From an uncultured Planctomycetaceae bacterium (GTDB lineage: Bacteria; Planctomycetota; Planctomycetia; Planctomycetales; Planctomycetaceae), in assembly GCA_903898975.1 (NCBI GenBank), contig CAIUHT010000565.1, positions 1 to 8,549 on the forward strand: 8,549 nucleotides of DNA. Reading direction: 5' to 3'. Under the pieces are notes generated by a model, which saw only the letters and a list, made by a program, of their open reading frames with translations, was not told the DNA's origin and made no database searches. Within the stretch, counting starts at the first letter, position 1. Each line of letters opens with the position of its first letter. This document shows positions 1-7,035 of the stretch, piece by piece. The translations under genes and the position numbers were made by a program.

Positions 1-765
1 ATCATCGAGGTGATGGGGCGCGATTCGGGCTACATCGCCCTCGGTTCGGCGTATGGGCAACCCGACCTCATCCTGCTCCCGGAATCGCCGATCGATTTCG
101 ATCGGGTCGAGCAGCGGGTCCGCGAGCTCTATGAACTGCAGAAGAACGTGGTGCTGGTGGTGGGCGAAGGGGTGATGACCGCCGATGGCCGCCAATTGGG
201 GGGCGATTCGAACCAGACCGATCCCTCGGGCAAGACGGTGCTGCGGGGAGCGGCCGAGGCGATTCGTAATGAACTGATCCAGCGGCTGGGGGATGAGTAT
301 TTCACCAGTCGGCGACGTAACGAATCGGCCGCGTCGGCGATCTTCACCCGTAAACTGGGGCACACGCAGCGCGGTGGCCGGCCCATCCAGTTCGATCGCT
401 TCCACGCGATGCAACTGGGGGGCAAGGCGGTCGACCTGCTGCATGACGGCGCGTCGAATTACGTCGCCACGCTGCAGTGGACCCCGGGTCGGGGCTTCTA
501 TGTCGACTCGGTGGCGGCCAATCGATTGCGCGATCAGTGGGGGGGTATTCACCCCCGGCTCATGCATCCGTCGTTCTACGACCCGATCCACTTTCAGCCA
601 TCGGCCCTGGGCGAGCAGTACCTCATCCCAATCTTCACCAACGCGATTGGTGCCGACGACATGGAGGCGGTGCGCACATCGCTGTTTCACCCGGGAAATC
701 TCCGGCGGAATCACCAGAGCATCAACGTCGATATGCAGAAGCGGATCCGCTACCTCGACGGCTGA
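1..765 (+). CDS. 6-phosphofructokinase family enzyme (ATP- or PPi-dependent), C-terminal part; 5' end outside window
   Basis: This fragment of 254 codons is open from the first base and ends at a TGA. It is the C-terminal part of a phosphofructokinase, a cytosolic enzyme that phosphorylates fructose 6-phosphate to fructose 1,6-bisphosphate in glycolysis. Two hallmarks are seen: EVMGRDSGYIA at residues 3-13 (the conserved MGR substrate-binding segment) and LGHTQRGGRP at about 119-128, followed by a conserved FDR, which matches the family's GHxQRGGxPxxxDR block with its sugar-phosphate-binding Arg and His. The end of the protein, with PGNLRRNHQSINVDMQKRIRYL, is longer than in the short E. coli PfkA type and suggests a total of about 400-450 aa. 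The residues that separate ATP from pyrophosphate users (the GGDD/GGTS and PKTIDND regions) lie upstream of the window, so donor and symbol (pfkA or pfp) cannot be decided. The downstream neighbour is convergent, so this gene ends its own transcription unit. The family is secure; the substrate is not. Confidence 0.93.
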   Translation: MIEVMGRDSGYIALGSAYGQPDLILLPESPIDFDRVEQRVRELYELQKNVVLVVGEGVMTADGRQLGGDSNQTDPSGKTVLRGAAEAIRNELIQRLGDEYFTSRRRNESAASAIFTRKLGHTQRGGRPIQFDRFHAMQLGGKAVDLLHDGASNYVATLQWTPGRGFYVDSVAANRLRDQWGGIHPRLMHPSFYDPIHFQPSALGEQYLIPIFTNAIGADDMEAVRTSLFHPGNLRRNHQSINVDMQKRIRYLDG

Positions 766-810
766 GTTGGGCGAGGTTCCGGCGCGACGGCGGCCCCGGA
801 TCGCGGTGGT

Positions 811-830
811 GCAGTGTCGCGGCGAACTGC
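811..830. terminator. Possible bidirectional hairpin between convergent genes
   Basis: Two perfect 5-base arms, GCAGT and ACTGC, enclose a 10-base centre that contains a further TCG/CGA pairing around a three-base loop. The result is about 8 bp of stem with a one-base bulge. It sits roughly in the middle of the 97-bp gap between the stop of the phosphofructokinase gene and the stop of the glycosyltransferase gene, where a shared terminator would be expected. There is no T-run on either side, so it is not a classical intrinsic terminator. In GC-rich DNA such a stem can arise by chance. Confidence 0.28.
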
Positions 831-862
831 ATCGAGACAGACGCAACGCCGGGCGGGACTGT

Positions 863-2197
863 TCAAAGGCCCGGCTGGCGGTCTGGCGGAGGTTCACCGC
901 GCGCTGCCGCCATCTGCCAGAGCCCGTCGAGGGTCAACGCCAGGAGCAAGAGTTCGAACGCCCAGATCGGTTGGCGATAGCGAAGTTCGATGTGGGTGAA
1001 CAGGTGCGGCAGGCTGGGGACCAGGCAGAAGATCGCGAGCCCGGCCCGTCTCTGCGGCCAGTCGCGCAGCCCACGCCAAAGTTGCCAGCCGACTGCTAGG
1101 GTGCAACTCCACAGGAGCATCGCCCGCGGCCACGCCGACCGCCGTCCCGAGCCCAGCAGTCGCGGCGGGGGGAACCAGTACAACCGCGCGCGTTGCAGGC
1201 AGAGTTGGCCAAAGTCGGCGGGATGGCTGACCGCCCACTGCCAGGCGTTCCGGCCCACCTCCCGCGAGTAGGCCAGCTCGCCCACTTCGACGACGCGCTG
1301 GGCCGCGGCCGGATTGGTGAAAGGGTGGAGATCGGCGGTGGCGGACCGCACGGCGGTCCCATCGGCTCCCGGCTGATTGCCGAGCGCGAACTCGAGACCA
1401 AAATTCCCGCGAATGGGGACCCAGCCCCCGAGTTGAGTGCGGTTCCGCACCAGCCAGGGGGAGATGACCAGCCCGGCGATGAGCCCCAGGCACACCACCC
1501 GCCAGAGAGAGCGGGAGGTGGCATCGCGGAGCACAATCTGAACGAGGGCCAGACCGGCGGTGAAGGCAACGATCGGTTCGAGCAAGGCGGCCCCTCCGAG
1601 CGCCAGACCCCAGGCGGAGACCTCTGGCCAGCCGATCCCGCCACCGCTCCGCTGCCAGGGGAGGACCGTGGCCAGCACAAGCAGGGCCAGCCCGGCGGGT
1701 GGTTGGGTCACGAAATCGAAGAGTTCACTGTGGGTGTAGAGCGGGCAGAGGGCCAGCCACAGACCCGCGACCCAGCCCACGCGGGGGGGAAAGCCCAGCC
1801 TGCGAGCCAGGACTGGAAGCAGTGTGGCGGTGAGGCCCAAAGCGGTGAGAGCGGCGAGTTGCCCGGCCCGCTCGGGGTGAAGTCCCGTGATGCGGGTGAG
1901 CCCGGCGACCAGGGCGGGCCAGAGCGGGGCGAGATGAGCACTGGGCCCGGGGACTTCGGGGAAGATCCAGCCCAGCACGCCCCGCTGCAGCAGGCTGTCG
2001 ATGGCGCGGGGCCCCTCGCCTGTGAACTGCACGTCGGCGTGAGTGGTCAGCAGCCACACCAGGCGTTGCCCCACGGCGAGGGCAAAGAGGGCCACATGGG
2101 CCCACGCCTGTCGACTCCCGGACGACAAGAACGCGACGGGCCGGTGGGGGGGCCCCGGACGGGCAGCCTCTTGAGGGGCGGCCGACGGGGGGTTCAA
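863..2197 (-). CDS. GT39/ArnT-like polytopic membrane glycosyltransferase
   Basis: This 444-aa protein is mostly hydrophobic, with about ten likely membrane spans (near residues 32-51, 86-105, 113-131, 139-158, 164-181, 192-224, 232-252, 357-376, 385-402 and 408-427). It resembles GT-C fold enzymes of family 39 (protein mannosyltransferase/ArnT group), which use lipid-linked sugars on the outer face of the inner membrane. Signature-like segments are HLAPLWP at 88-94, SPWLVRNR at 246-253, GNQPGADG at 273-280, HPADF at 325-329, LYWFPPP at 339-345 and HIELRYRQP at 402-410. The first outer loop shows only one clear candidate acidic residue, E61, where many family members have an Asp-Glu pair. No ATG exists near the N-terminus. 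The chosen TTG start overlaps the TGA of the DUF1501 gene in TTGA, suggesting translational coupling; an internal TTG at codon 24 (...AFLSS) is an alternative. It is the last gene of the unit. Acceptor and donor sugar are unknown. Confidence 0.8.
   Translation of the reverse strand: MNPPSAAPQEAARPGPPHRPVAFLSSGSRQAWAHVALFALAVGQRLVWLLTTHADVQFTGEGPRAIDSLLQRGVLGWIFPEVPGPSAHLAPLWPALVAGLTRITGLHPERAGQLAALTALGLTATLLPVLARRLGFPPRVGWVAGLWLALCPLYTHSELFDFVTQPPAGLALLVLATVLPWQRSGGGIGWPEVSAWGLALGGAALLEPIVAFTAGLALVQIVLRDATSRSLWRVVCLGLIAGLVISPWLVRNRTQLGGWVPIRGNFGLEFALGNQPGADGTAVRSATADLHPFTNPAAAQRVVEVGELAYSREVGRNAWQWAVSHPADFGQLCLQRARLYWFPPPRLLGSGRRSAWPRAMLLWSCTLAVGWQLWRGLRDWPQRRAGLAIFCLVPSLPHLFTHIELRYRQPIWAFELLLLALTLDGLWQMAAARGEPPPDRQPGL
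2194..2197 (-). other. TTGA stop/start overlap coupling the DUF1501 and glycosyltransferase genes
   Basis: On the minus strand the DUF1501 gene ends ...CTC GCT TGA and the glycosyltransferase frame can begin at the TTG that shares three of those bases. No ATG in the glycosyltransferase frame is near the N-terminus, and only a weak GAG lies about 8-10 bases upstream, so re-initiation after termination is the likely way of starting. The overlap is seen directly; use of this TTG is inferred. Confidence 0.55.
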
Positions 2198-3780
2198 GCG
2201 AGAATCTCGCGCAGCACCTGCCCCTCGTCGGAGGGACCAATCAACCGCTGGTTCAACCCCTGCGATAGGAAATTCAGCCGGTACGGGTCGAGCCCCAGCA
2301 GGTGCAGCACGGTCGCCTGCAGGTCGCGGATGCCGACCGGATTCTCGACGGGGTAGTAGCCAAATTCATCAGTGCGACCGTAGGCGAGCCCCGGTTTGAC
2401 TCCGCCCCCCGCCAGCCACATGGTGTAGGCGAAGGGGTGATGGTCGCGTCCGACGAAGCCTTTCTTGAAGTCGCTGCGGACATTGTTCTGCAGCATCGGG
2501 GTCCGGCCGAATTCACCGCCCCAGATCACCAGTGTCTCGTCGAGCAGGCCCCGCTGTTCAAGATCTGTCAGCAGTCCAGCGATCGCGCGATCCACCTGCT
2601 GGCACTTGATGGGGAGGGTCTCGTCGATGCTCTCGCCAGGTGACGACCCGTGGTGGTCCCAACCCCAGTCGTACAACTGCACGAAGCGGACGCCGTTTTC
2701 GATCAGCCGGCGGGCCAGCAGGCAGTTGTTGGCGAAGGTGGGGTCGTCGCCCCGGTAGAGCACCCGCGGGTCGTCGGCCGACTCGGCGGGGGAGACAAAC
2801 CCCGGCTGGGCGCCATACAGGCGGAGGATGTGTTCGGGCTCCTCGGCGAGATTCATCACCCTGGGGACCGCCAATTGCATGCGGTAGGCGAGTTCGTACT
2901 GGGCGATGCGGGTGAGGGTCTCGGGATCGGCGCCGCGGGCGAACTCGGCGCGATTCATCTCGGCGAGCGTGTCGAGCATGTCGCGGCGGAGTCCCCGATC
3001 GATACCGCGGGGATCGCCCAGGTAAAGTACCGGGTCATCAGTCGTCCGGCACTGCACTCCCTGGTAGACGCTGGGGAGGAAGCCCGAACCCCACAACGAC
3101 TTGCCCCCATCGGGGGTCTTGCCGCCCGAGAGCAGCACGACGAAGCCGGGGAGGTTGTCGTTTTCCGAACCGAGCCCATAGGTGGCCCAGGCACCGAGCG
3201 AGGCATTCCCCAGCCGGGGGGAACCGGTGTGCACAAACAACTGCGCCGGGGCGTGGTTGAACTGGTCGGTGTGGACGGTGCGGATGAGGCAGAGACGATC
3301 GACAACGCGGGAGAGGTTGGGCCAGAGTTCGCTCAGCCACTGGCCGCTCTGTCCCTGCTGGGCGAAGGCGAACTGGGGGGCCAGCACCTTGGGGACACCC
3401 TTGATAAAGGCGAACCGCTTCCCCTCGAGAAACGACGGGGGGGCATCCTGCAGGTGCAGGCGGTTCAGTTCGGGCTTGTAGTCGAACAGGTCCAGCTGCG
3501 AGGGGGAACCCGCCATGTGCAGGTAGATGACCCGCTTCGCCCGCGGGGGAAGCATGGGCAGCGGCCGGGCGCCAGGGCGGGGGTCACTCGCGGCGGGATC
3601 GTTCGCGGCAGGAGAGGTCTCGCGGGCCCGAGCGAGGTGCGGGGCAGCCCCACCCAGCAGCGAGCCAAGCGCCACCGCCCCCAGGCTGAATCCCCCGGAG
3701 GCGAAGAACTGCCGACGGGTCTGAAACAACGCCTCACGCCGCGCGGGAGTGAACGGGGTCTTGTTGCTGTGGGCTGTCAT
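2194..3780 (-). CDS. DUF1501 family protein with Tat signal (alkaline-phosphatase/sulfatase-like fold)
   Basis: This 528-aa protein belongs to DUF1501, a family distantly related to the alkaline phosphatase/sulfatase superfamily and very common in planctomycetes; its reaction is not established. The N-terminus carries a twin-arginine signal: TRRQFFASGG at 21-30 (R22, R23) followed by a hydrophobic stretch to about residue 48, with cleavage probable near ARA at 50-52. Family motifs follow: RVIYLHMAGSPSQLDLFD at 83-100, HAPAQLFVHTGSPR at 176-189, DWGWDHHG at 371-378, WGGEFGRTP at 420-428, GRDHHPF at 444-450 and WLAGGGVKPG at 455-464. The clustered His and Asp residues could form a metal site (inference). 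The reading frame extends 84 codons further upstream, but that part overlaps the preceding gene and is Arg/Pro-rich. The ATG at 3780, which makes an ATGA overlap with the upstream stop and directly precedes the Tat signal, is the natural start. The partner gene just upstream encodes the PSCyt1/DUF1549/DUF1553 protein, the usual companion of this family. Confidence 0.93.
   Translation of the reverse strand: MTAHSNKTPFTPARREALFQTRRQFFASGGFSLGAVALGSLLGGAAPHLARARETSPAANDPAASDPRPGARPLPMLPPRAKRVIYLHMAGSPSQLDLFDYKPELNRLHLQDAPPSFLEGKRFAFIKGVPKVLAPQFAFAQQGQSGQWLSELWPNLSRVVDRLCLIRTVHTDQFNHAPAQLFVHTGSPRLGNASLGAWATYGLGSENDNLPGFVVLLSGGKTPDGGKSLWGSGFLPSVYQGVQCRTTDDPVLYLGDPRGIDRGLRRDMLDTLAEMNRAEFARGADPETLTRIAQYELAYRMQLAVPRVMNLAEEPEHILRLYGAQPGFVSPAESADDPRVLYRGDDPTFANNCLLARRLIENGVRFVQLYDWGWDHHGSSPGESIDETLPIKCQQVDRAIAGLLTDLEQRGLLDETLVIWGGEFGRTPMLQNNVRSDFKKGFVGRDHHPFAYTMWLAGGGVKPGLAYGRTDEFGYYPVENPVGIRDLQATVLHLLGLDPYRLNFLSQGLNQRLIGPSDEGQVLREILA
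3777..3780 (-). other. ATGA stop/start overlap coupling the DUF1553 and DUF1501 genes
   Basis: On the minus strand the first gene ends ...CGC CCA TGA and the DUF1501 gene begins ATG ACA GCC, sharing ATGA. No convincing Shine-Dalgarno sequence lies in the preceding bases, consistent with termination-reinitiation. The overlap also fixes the DUF1501 start against an upstream in-frame extension. Confidence 0.85.
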
Positions 3781-6770
3781 GGGCGGGTCAGGAATTCGTC
3801 GAGGTTGAGAATCGTGCTGGCGACCAGGACCCAGGCGGCCGACTGGGCGTCGGCGTTCGCCTTGGCCTGGGCATCGATCGGCGCGTTTTTCGGGACTGGG
3901 GCCGCGGCTTTCGGTGGGGTGTCGCTCGCGGGCAGTAGCGCGAGTGGTCCGGTTGCGTGGAAACGCGACGTTTCGAGCAGGGCGGTCGCCTGGGCGGGCG
4001 CGGCCTGGAACCGGGCCACCCCCTTCTGCCACAGCCTGAGCAGTGGTGCGAGTTCGGCGTCATCGACCGGCCGCTGCAGCGCCAGTTGCAGGCCCGTCCG
4101 CAGACGCTCGGCGGGGGAGTGGTCGCCAGCCAGCATCCGGCGGGCCAGCCCTCCCGCCGCCTCGAGGTACACCGGGTCGTTCAACGTCACAAGAGCCTGC
4201 AGCGGAGTGTTCGTGCGGATGCGTCGGACCTGGCAGACCTCGCCGCTTCCCCCATCGAACAGCACCAGCGACGGATACGGGGTCGTTCGCTTGAGATAGG
4301 TGTAGAGGCCCCGTCGATACCGGTCGGGCCCCTCGGCGTCGATCCACTTGCGGCCGTTGTAGGTCGAACGCCACAGGCCGGCGGGCTGGGGCGGCATGAC
4401 GGGCGGCCCCCCCACCTTGTCCGACAGCAATCCCCCGACCGCCAGGGCCTGATCGCGAATCACCTCGGCGGAGAGCCGATAGCGCGGTCCCCGCGAGAGC
4501 CAGCGATTCTGCGGATCGGCGGCCAACGCCGCTTCGGATGGGACCGACGACTGGCGATACGCCTCGCTCCGCACAATCTCGCGGATCAGCCTCTTCAACG
4601 ACCAGCCTCCGTCGCGATACGACGCCGCCAGCCAGTCGAGCAGTGGCCGATTGACCGGCCAGCTTCCGAGGGCGCCAAAATCTTCCTCGGTCTCGACCAG
4701 CCCCACTCCCTGCAGGCGAGCCCAGACCCGGTTGGCCCAGACTCGCGGTGTAAGCGGATTGTCGGCGTTGACCAGCCAGGTGGCGACATCGACCCGGGTC
4801 GGGCGCTCGGCCGGGGGACGGGGACCAAAGCCCGCAGGCAGGCCCGGTGCCACTTCCTCGCCCAGGTCGCGGAAGTTCCCCCGCTTGTGCAGGTGCGTGG
4901 CCCGCCGCCGGTCGCTGGGGAGTTCCTTCAACACGGGCAACTGGTCGATCTCCTGGGCCAGCGCCTGTGCCGACTTCTGCAATGCGGCGACCGTCTCTTG
5001 CAGGCGGGTCACGGCTGGATTGCTGTCGGGCAAGGTCAGCTTCTCGACCGGCTCGCCGCTGGTACGCAGGCGAACGCGAGCCAGCACCAACCCTTGGCCG
5101 TAGTGCTGGGCCAGGGTGAACCGCAGCGAGGTTGGCTCGGTCAGTTCGAGAGGCTGCTTGAGATCGAAGAGTGCCGTCCGCTGTTCGCGGGAGCGGGGCG
5201 AGACCGCCCACCCGGTCTTGGTGTCGCCATCGAGTGCCGCGGCGACCGGCCAGTTGGGCTGCGAGTAGTCGGCCCGGGCGTTGACCAGTTCGATCGGGGT
5301 GTAGGTGCCGTCGGCGTTCCGCCGCTCAACCCGCAGTTCGGACAGCACAAAATTGGGGTCGGCGGAGTTTCGCCCCACGCCCACCTGTCCGTCGGGGAAC
5401 GGGGCGGTCAACGCATCGAGCCGGAGGGCGGTCTGCCGACCGGGAGCCAGGCGGGCCTCGAAGGTGTAGACCTCTTGTTCAGGCCTGGGGCCAGTCGCCT
5501 CGACAACTCCTTCAGCGGTTTGTTTCAACTCGGTGCCGTGGGCGGCCGACAGCCGCTCGAAGTCGAGTTTGCGCCACGGACCAGCCGCGGCTTCGTCGGC
5601 CTGTTTCGCCTGCTCACGGGCGGCGGTCAGTTCCGCCTGCCGCTGCTCGAGCTCGCGCCGCACTTCGTCGCGCCGGCACTGCTGATCGGCACTGGGAAGT
5701 TCCAGCCGGGGATGATCGTCAAACCGGTCGGCGTCTTCGGTCTGATTGAAGATCGCGAACAGGCGGTAGTAATCGGTTTGCGAAAGAGGGTCGTACTTGT
5801 GGGAATGACACTTCGCACAGCCCATGGTCAGTCCCATCCAGACCTGGACCGTGGTATCGACGCGGTCCTTGACGGCGGCGACGCGGAATTCCTCGTCGTC
5901 GGTCCCCCCTTCGTCGTTCGACATGGTGTTGCGATGGAAGGCGGTCGCGATCAGATCGTCGGTGGTCGCCGTCGGGTCGAGATCGGCCGCCAGTTGCAGC
6001 CGGGTGAAGCGGTCGAGGGGGAGATCATCGTTGAGGGCCCGCACCACCCAGTCGCGCCAGGGCCACATCGTGCGGCCGAGGTCTTTTTCGTAGCCCTTGG
6101 TGTCGGCGTAGCGCGAGAGGTCGAGCCACATGCGGGCCCAGTGTTCGCCAAACGCCGGGCTGGCCAGCACGCGATCGACCAGCCGGTCCCACGCCGCGTC
6201 GCTTGAGTCGGCGGCGAACTCTTCGACCCACGCCCGTTCGGGGGGCAGGCCGAGCAGATCGAGCGAGAGCCGGCGGACCAGGGTCTGCGGCGCGGCCCGG
6301 GGCCGCAAGTCGAGGCCCAGCGGGGCCAAGCCCGCACGGACGTGGTCGTCGAGTTTGCCAGCGCGGGGTGCCAGGGGCGCGAACGACCAGTGCTGCTGCC
6401 ACTCGGCCCCGGCCTCGATCCAGCGTCGCAGCAGTTCGACCTGCGCGGGCTTGAGACTTTTGTTGGATGACGGAGGGGGCATCCGCAAATCGGGATCGGC
6501 GGTTTCGATCCGCTGCATCACGAGGCTGAGCGCGGGCTGCCCCGGCACCACGGGCGTTCCCGCCTCACGGGCCCGGCGGGCCTGCTCGGGGAGATCGAGC
6601 CGCAACCCCGCCTGTCGATCGGCCTCATCAGGCCCATGGCAGGCGTAGCAGTTGGCCGAGAGAATCGGGAGGATGTCGCGGGCGAATTCGATCGGCTCAG
6701 CGGCGGCGCACGGGCGGAATGCCAGCCCGACGCAGGCCACGACCAGCAGGTGGAAGAGAGTCGGTTTCAT
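3777..6770 (-). CDS. Exported PSCyt1 (cytochrome c-like) / DUF1549 / DUF1553 (PSD1) protein
   Basis: This 997-aa protein begins with a Sec signal peptide (MKPTLFHLLVVACVGLAF..., cleavage likely after CAAA at 21-24; FRPC is not a proper lipobox). Order of parts: PSCyt1 haem-c-like region at about 27-125 with CYACH at 41-45 and a possible axial Met in MPPP at 97-100; DUF1549 at about 138-343 with RRLSLDLLGLPP, RMWLDLSRYADTKGYEKD and a second CxxCH, CAKCH, at 318-322; a charged, probably coiled-coil segment at 362-396; an inserted beta-rich segment at about 430-575 with ALDGDTKTGW resembling discoidin-like domains; a second helical stretch at 585-610; DUF1553 at about 655-925 with ANRVWARLQGVGLV and TNTPLQALVTLNDP; an Ala/Pro-rich linker at 925-975; and the family's usual end LNLDEFLTRP. 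The frame continues 45 codons upstream, but only the ATG at 6770 puts a signal peptide at the terminus. The family is secure, the function unknown; covalent haem binding is inferred from the motifs. It is first in the unit. Confidence 0.94.
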   Translation of the reverse strand: MKPTLFHLLVVACVGLAFRPCAAAEPIEFARDILPILSANCYACHGPDEADRQAGLRLDLPEQARRAREAGTPVVPGQPALSLVMQRIETADPDLRMPPPSSNKSLKPAQVELLRRWIEAGAEWQQHWSFAPLAPRAGKLDDHVRAGLAPLGLDLRPRAAPQTLVRRLSLDLLGLPPERAWVEEFAADSSDAAWDRLVDRVLASPAFGEHWARMWLDLSRYADTKGYEKDLGRTMWPWRDWVVRALNDDLPLDRFTRLQLAADLDPTATTDDLIATAFHRNTMSNDEGGTDDEEFRVAAVKDRVDTTVQVWMGLTMGCAKCHSHKYDPLSQTDYYRLFAIFNQTEDADRFDDHPRLELPSADQQCRRDEVRRELEQRQAELTAAREQAKQADEAAAGPWRKLDFERLSAAHGTELKQTAEGVVEATGPRPEQEVYTFEARLAPGRQTALRLDALTAPFPDGQVGVGRNSADPNFVLSELRVERRNADGTYTPIELVNARADYSQPNWPVAAALDGDTKTGWAVSPRSREQRTALFDLKQPLELTEPTSLRFTLAQHYGQGLVLARVRLRTSGEPVEKLTLPDSNPAVTRLQETVAALQKSAQALAQEIDQLPVLKELPSDRRRATHLHKRGNFRDLGEEVAPGLPAGFGPRPPAERPTRVDVATWLVNADNPLTPRVWANRVWARLQGVGLVETEEDFGALGSWPVNRPLLDWLAASYRDGGWSLKRLIREIVRSEAYRQSSVPSEAALAADPQNRWLSRGPRYRLSAEVIRDQALAVGGLLSDKVGGPPVMPPQPAGLWRSTYNGRKWIDAEGPDRYRRGLYTYLKRTTPYPSLVLFDGGSGEVCQVRRIRTNTPLQALVTLNDPVYLEAAGGLARRMLAGDHSPAERLRTGLQLALQRPVDDAELAPLLRLWQKGVARFQAAPAQATALLETSRFHATGPLALLPASDTPPKAAAPVPKNAPIDAQAKANADAQSAAWVLVASTILNLDEFLTRP

Positions 6771-6777
6771 ATTGTCC

Positions 6778-6806
6778 AAGATAGCCGAAGCTGCGTGGGT
6801 TGTCTG
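6778..6806 (-). promoter_or_regulatory. Weak candidate promoter for the PSD1-DUF1501-glycosyltransferase unit
   Basis: On the minus strand CAGACA (6806-6801; four of six matches to TTGACA) is followed after exactly 17 bases by TATCTT (6783-6778; four of six matches to TATAAT). Transcription would start about at the ATG at 6770, giving a leaderless or nearly leaderless message; only a weak GGA precedes the ATG. It is the best match I found in the divergent gap, but matches of this quality occur by chance. Confidence 0.2.
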
Positions 6807-7027
6807 CCGGAACGGTCGACCGCGGGGGCCAGCCCACGGTGACGATTTGGGGCCGGGCGCGGCGTTTGGACCGGCGCGAAGAGGTGGAAGGCTTGGCACG
6901 CGCAATGAGAGCGGGTCGGTTGCGTTGGCGGAAGCGGGGTTCTACGGTGGCGGGATGATTTTCCAGCCTCGGGCAGGTGCCCTGGGTTGGCCTCCGCTCC
7001 GTCCCGCGCGACTCACCAGCCCCGACC

Positions 7028-7034
7028 AAGGTGG
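7028..7034 (+). promoter_or_regulatory. Possible ribosome binding site for the small membrane protein
   Basis: AAGGTGG lies just before the ATG at 7036. The core AGG is four bases from the start codon, slightly short. It favours this ATG over the in-frame ATG at 6955, which would add 27 residues rich in Pro, Arg and Gly before the first hydrophobic helix. Confidence 0.35.
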
Positions 7035-7035
7035 A

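Noticed and set aside
1193..2356. 387-codon plus-strand open frame opposite the glycosyltransferase gene
   Set aside because: Gly/Glu/Pro-rich and motif-free, whereas the minus strand gives a coherent polytopic membrane protein.
3781..4032. 84-codon N-terminal extension of the DUF1501 gene
   Set aside because: It would overlap the DUF1553 gene by over 250 bases, is Arg/Pro-rich and would bury the Tat signal far from the N-terminus. The ATG in the ATGA overlap is preferred.
2650..4299. 549-codon plus-strand open frame opposite the DUF1501 gene
   Set aside because: Shadow of the DUF1501 coding sequence; no motif, no ribosome binding site, and the composition mirrors the opposite strand.
3957..6206. 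Very long (749-codon) open frame on the plus strand opposite the DUF1553 gene
   Set aside because: It lies wholly antisense to a gene with clear family motifs. The translation is Gly/Gln/Arg/Val-rich without recognisable domains, as expected from codon bias in GC-rich DNA.
6771..6905. 45-codon N-terminal extension of the DUF1553 protein
   Set aside because: It would place Pro/Gly/Arg-rich residues before a clear signal peptide that begins at the ATG at 6770.
6921..6949. TTGCGT and TACGGT at 17-bp spacing as promoter for the membrane protein gene
   Set aside because: Only three of six matches in each box, no better than chance in this sequence.
6955..7035. Upstream in-frame ATG for the small membrane protein
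   Set aside because: It adds a Pro/Arg/Gly-rich tail and lacks a good ribosome binding site; the ATG at 7036 has a purine-rich AAGGTGG before it. Not fully excluded.
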